DNA of 5,241 nucleotides. Origin: Sulfurimonas sp. (GTDB taxonomy: Bacteria > Campylobacterota > Campylobacteria > Campylobacterales > Sulfurimonadaceae). Made by a program: the position numbers and the translations under genes. Positions 5,211 through 5,241 of the stretch are shown here, in pieces (positions within the stretch are counted from its first letter, which is position 1; each line of letters begins with the position of its first letter). The stretch lies in assembly GCF_023229105.1 (NCBI RefSeq), contig NZ_JALNZY010000105.1, forward strand, positions 1 to 5,241, read 5' to 3'. Under the pieces are notes generated by a model, which had not been told where the DNA came from, made no database searches, and saw only the letters and a list, made by a program, of their open reading frames with translations.

Positions 5211-5241
5211 TGGTTGCGGAAATAGGATTTGAACCTATGAC
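5211..5241 (-). tRNA. Partial tRNA, 3' end; probably a second initiator tRNA-fMet
   Basis: Only the last 31 nt lie in the window: variable-loop end GTC, T arm ATAGG-TTCAAAT-CCTAT, acceptor 3' strand TTCCGCA, A, and encoded CCA. All match the tRNA-fMet at 5015-5091 except one compensated pair in the T stem (C-G to T-A). The anticodon is outside the window, so identity is inferred from the acceptor and variable-loop match. Confidence 0.75.

Overview
The window looks like AT-rich chromosomal DNA from a sulfur-oxidising campylobacterotal bacterium of the Sulfurimonas type. This is an inference. It rests on the codon and amino-acid character, TATAAT boxes preceded by T-rich stretches rather than a strong -35, a small tetraheme cytochrome beside an NDH-2-like flavoprotein, TTG starts with good Shine-Dalgarno sites, and a CCA-encoding initiator tRNA. 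The species cannot be fixed from this sequence.

Layout. Positions 1-1035 (minus) hold nearly all of pyrD, class 2 dihydroorotate dehydrogenase, cut by the window edge. It is divergent from a YajL/DJ-1 family gene at 1195-1752 (plus). That gene converges, with only 6 nt between stop codons, on a secreted tetraheme c-type cytochrome at 1759-2280 (minus), which has an 8-G homopolymer in its coding sequence. Upstream of the cytochrome on the same strand lies an RlmK-like SAM-dependent methyltransferase (2353-3276). It is divergent across 60 nt from a type II NADH:quinone-oxidoreductase-like flavoprotein (3337-4536, plus, TTG start). The right end (5015-5241) is a minus-strand tRNA cluster: initiator Met, Gln(TTG), and the 3' part of another initiator-like tRNA.

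The most interesting part is 4537-5014, which has no intact gene. It carries the wreck of a type I-F CRISPR-Cas locus. A promoter-like region and a Shine-Dalgarno site lead into a TTG-initiated 24-codon stub that matches the conserved N-terminus of type I-F Cas1 (ILHSKRANIYYLEYC). Within a few bases of that stub begin type I-F-like repeats. There are three recognisable copies in an exact 28-nt repeat / 32-nt spacer register, plus a probable fourth decayed copy. The simplest reading is one deletion that removed the rest of cas1, cas2-3, csy1-csy4 and the array leader, joining cas1 codon 24 to the inside of a repeat. The remnant could still be transcribed from the old cas promoter.

Apart from the two electron-transfer proteins (cytochrome and NDH-2-like enzyme), the genes do not form one obvious pathway. 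PyrD links to respiration because class 2 enzymes pass electrons to quinone, as NDH-2 does. The second notable signal is the G8 tract in the cytochrome gene. Gain or loss of one G would end translation within a few codons and remove two of the four haem sites, which makes it a candidate phase-variable locus.
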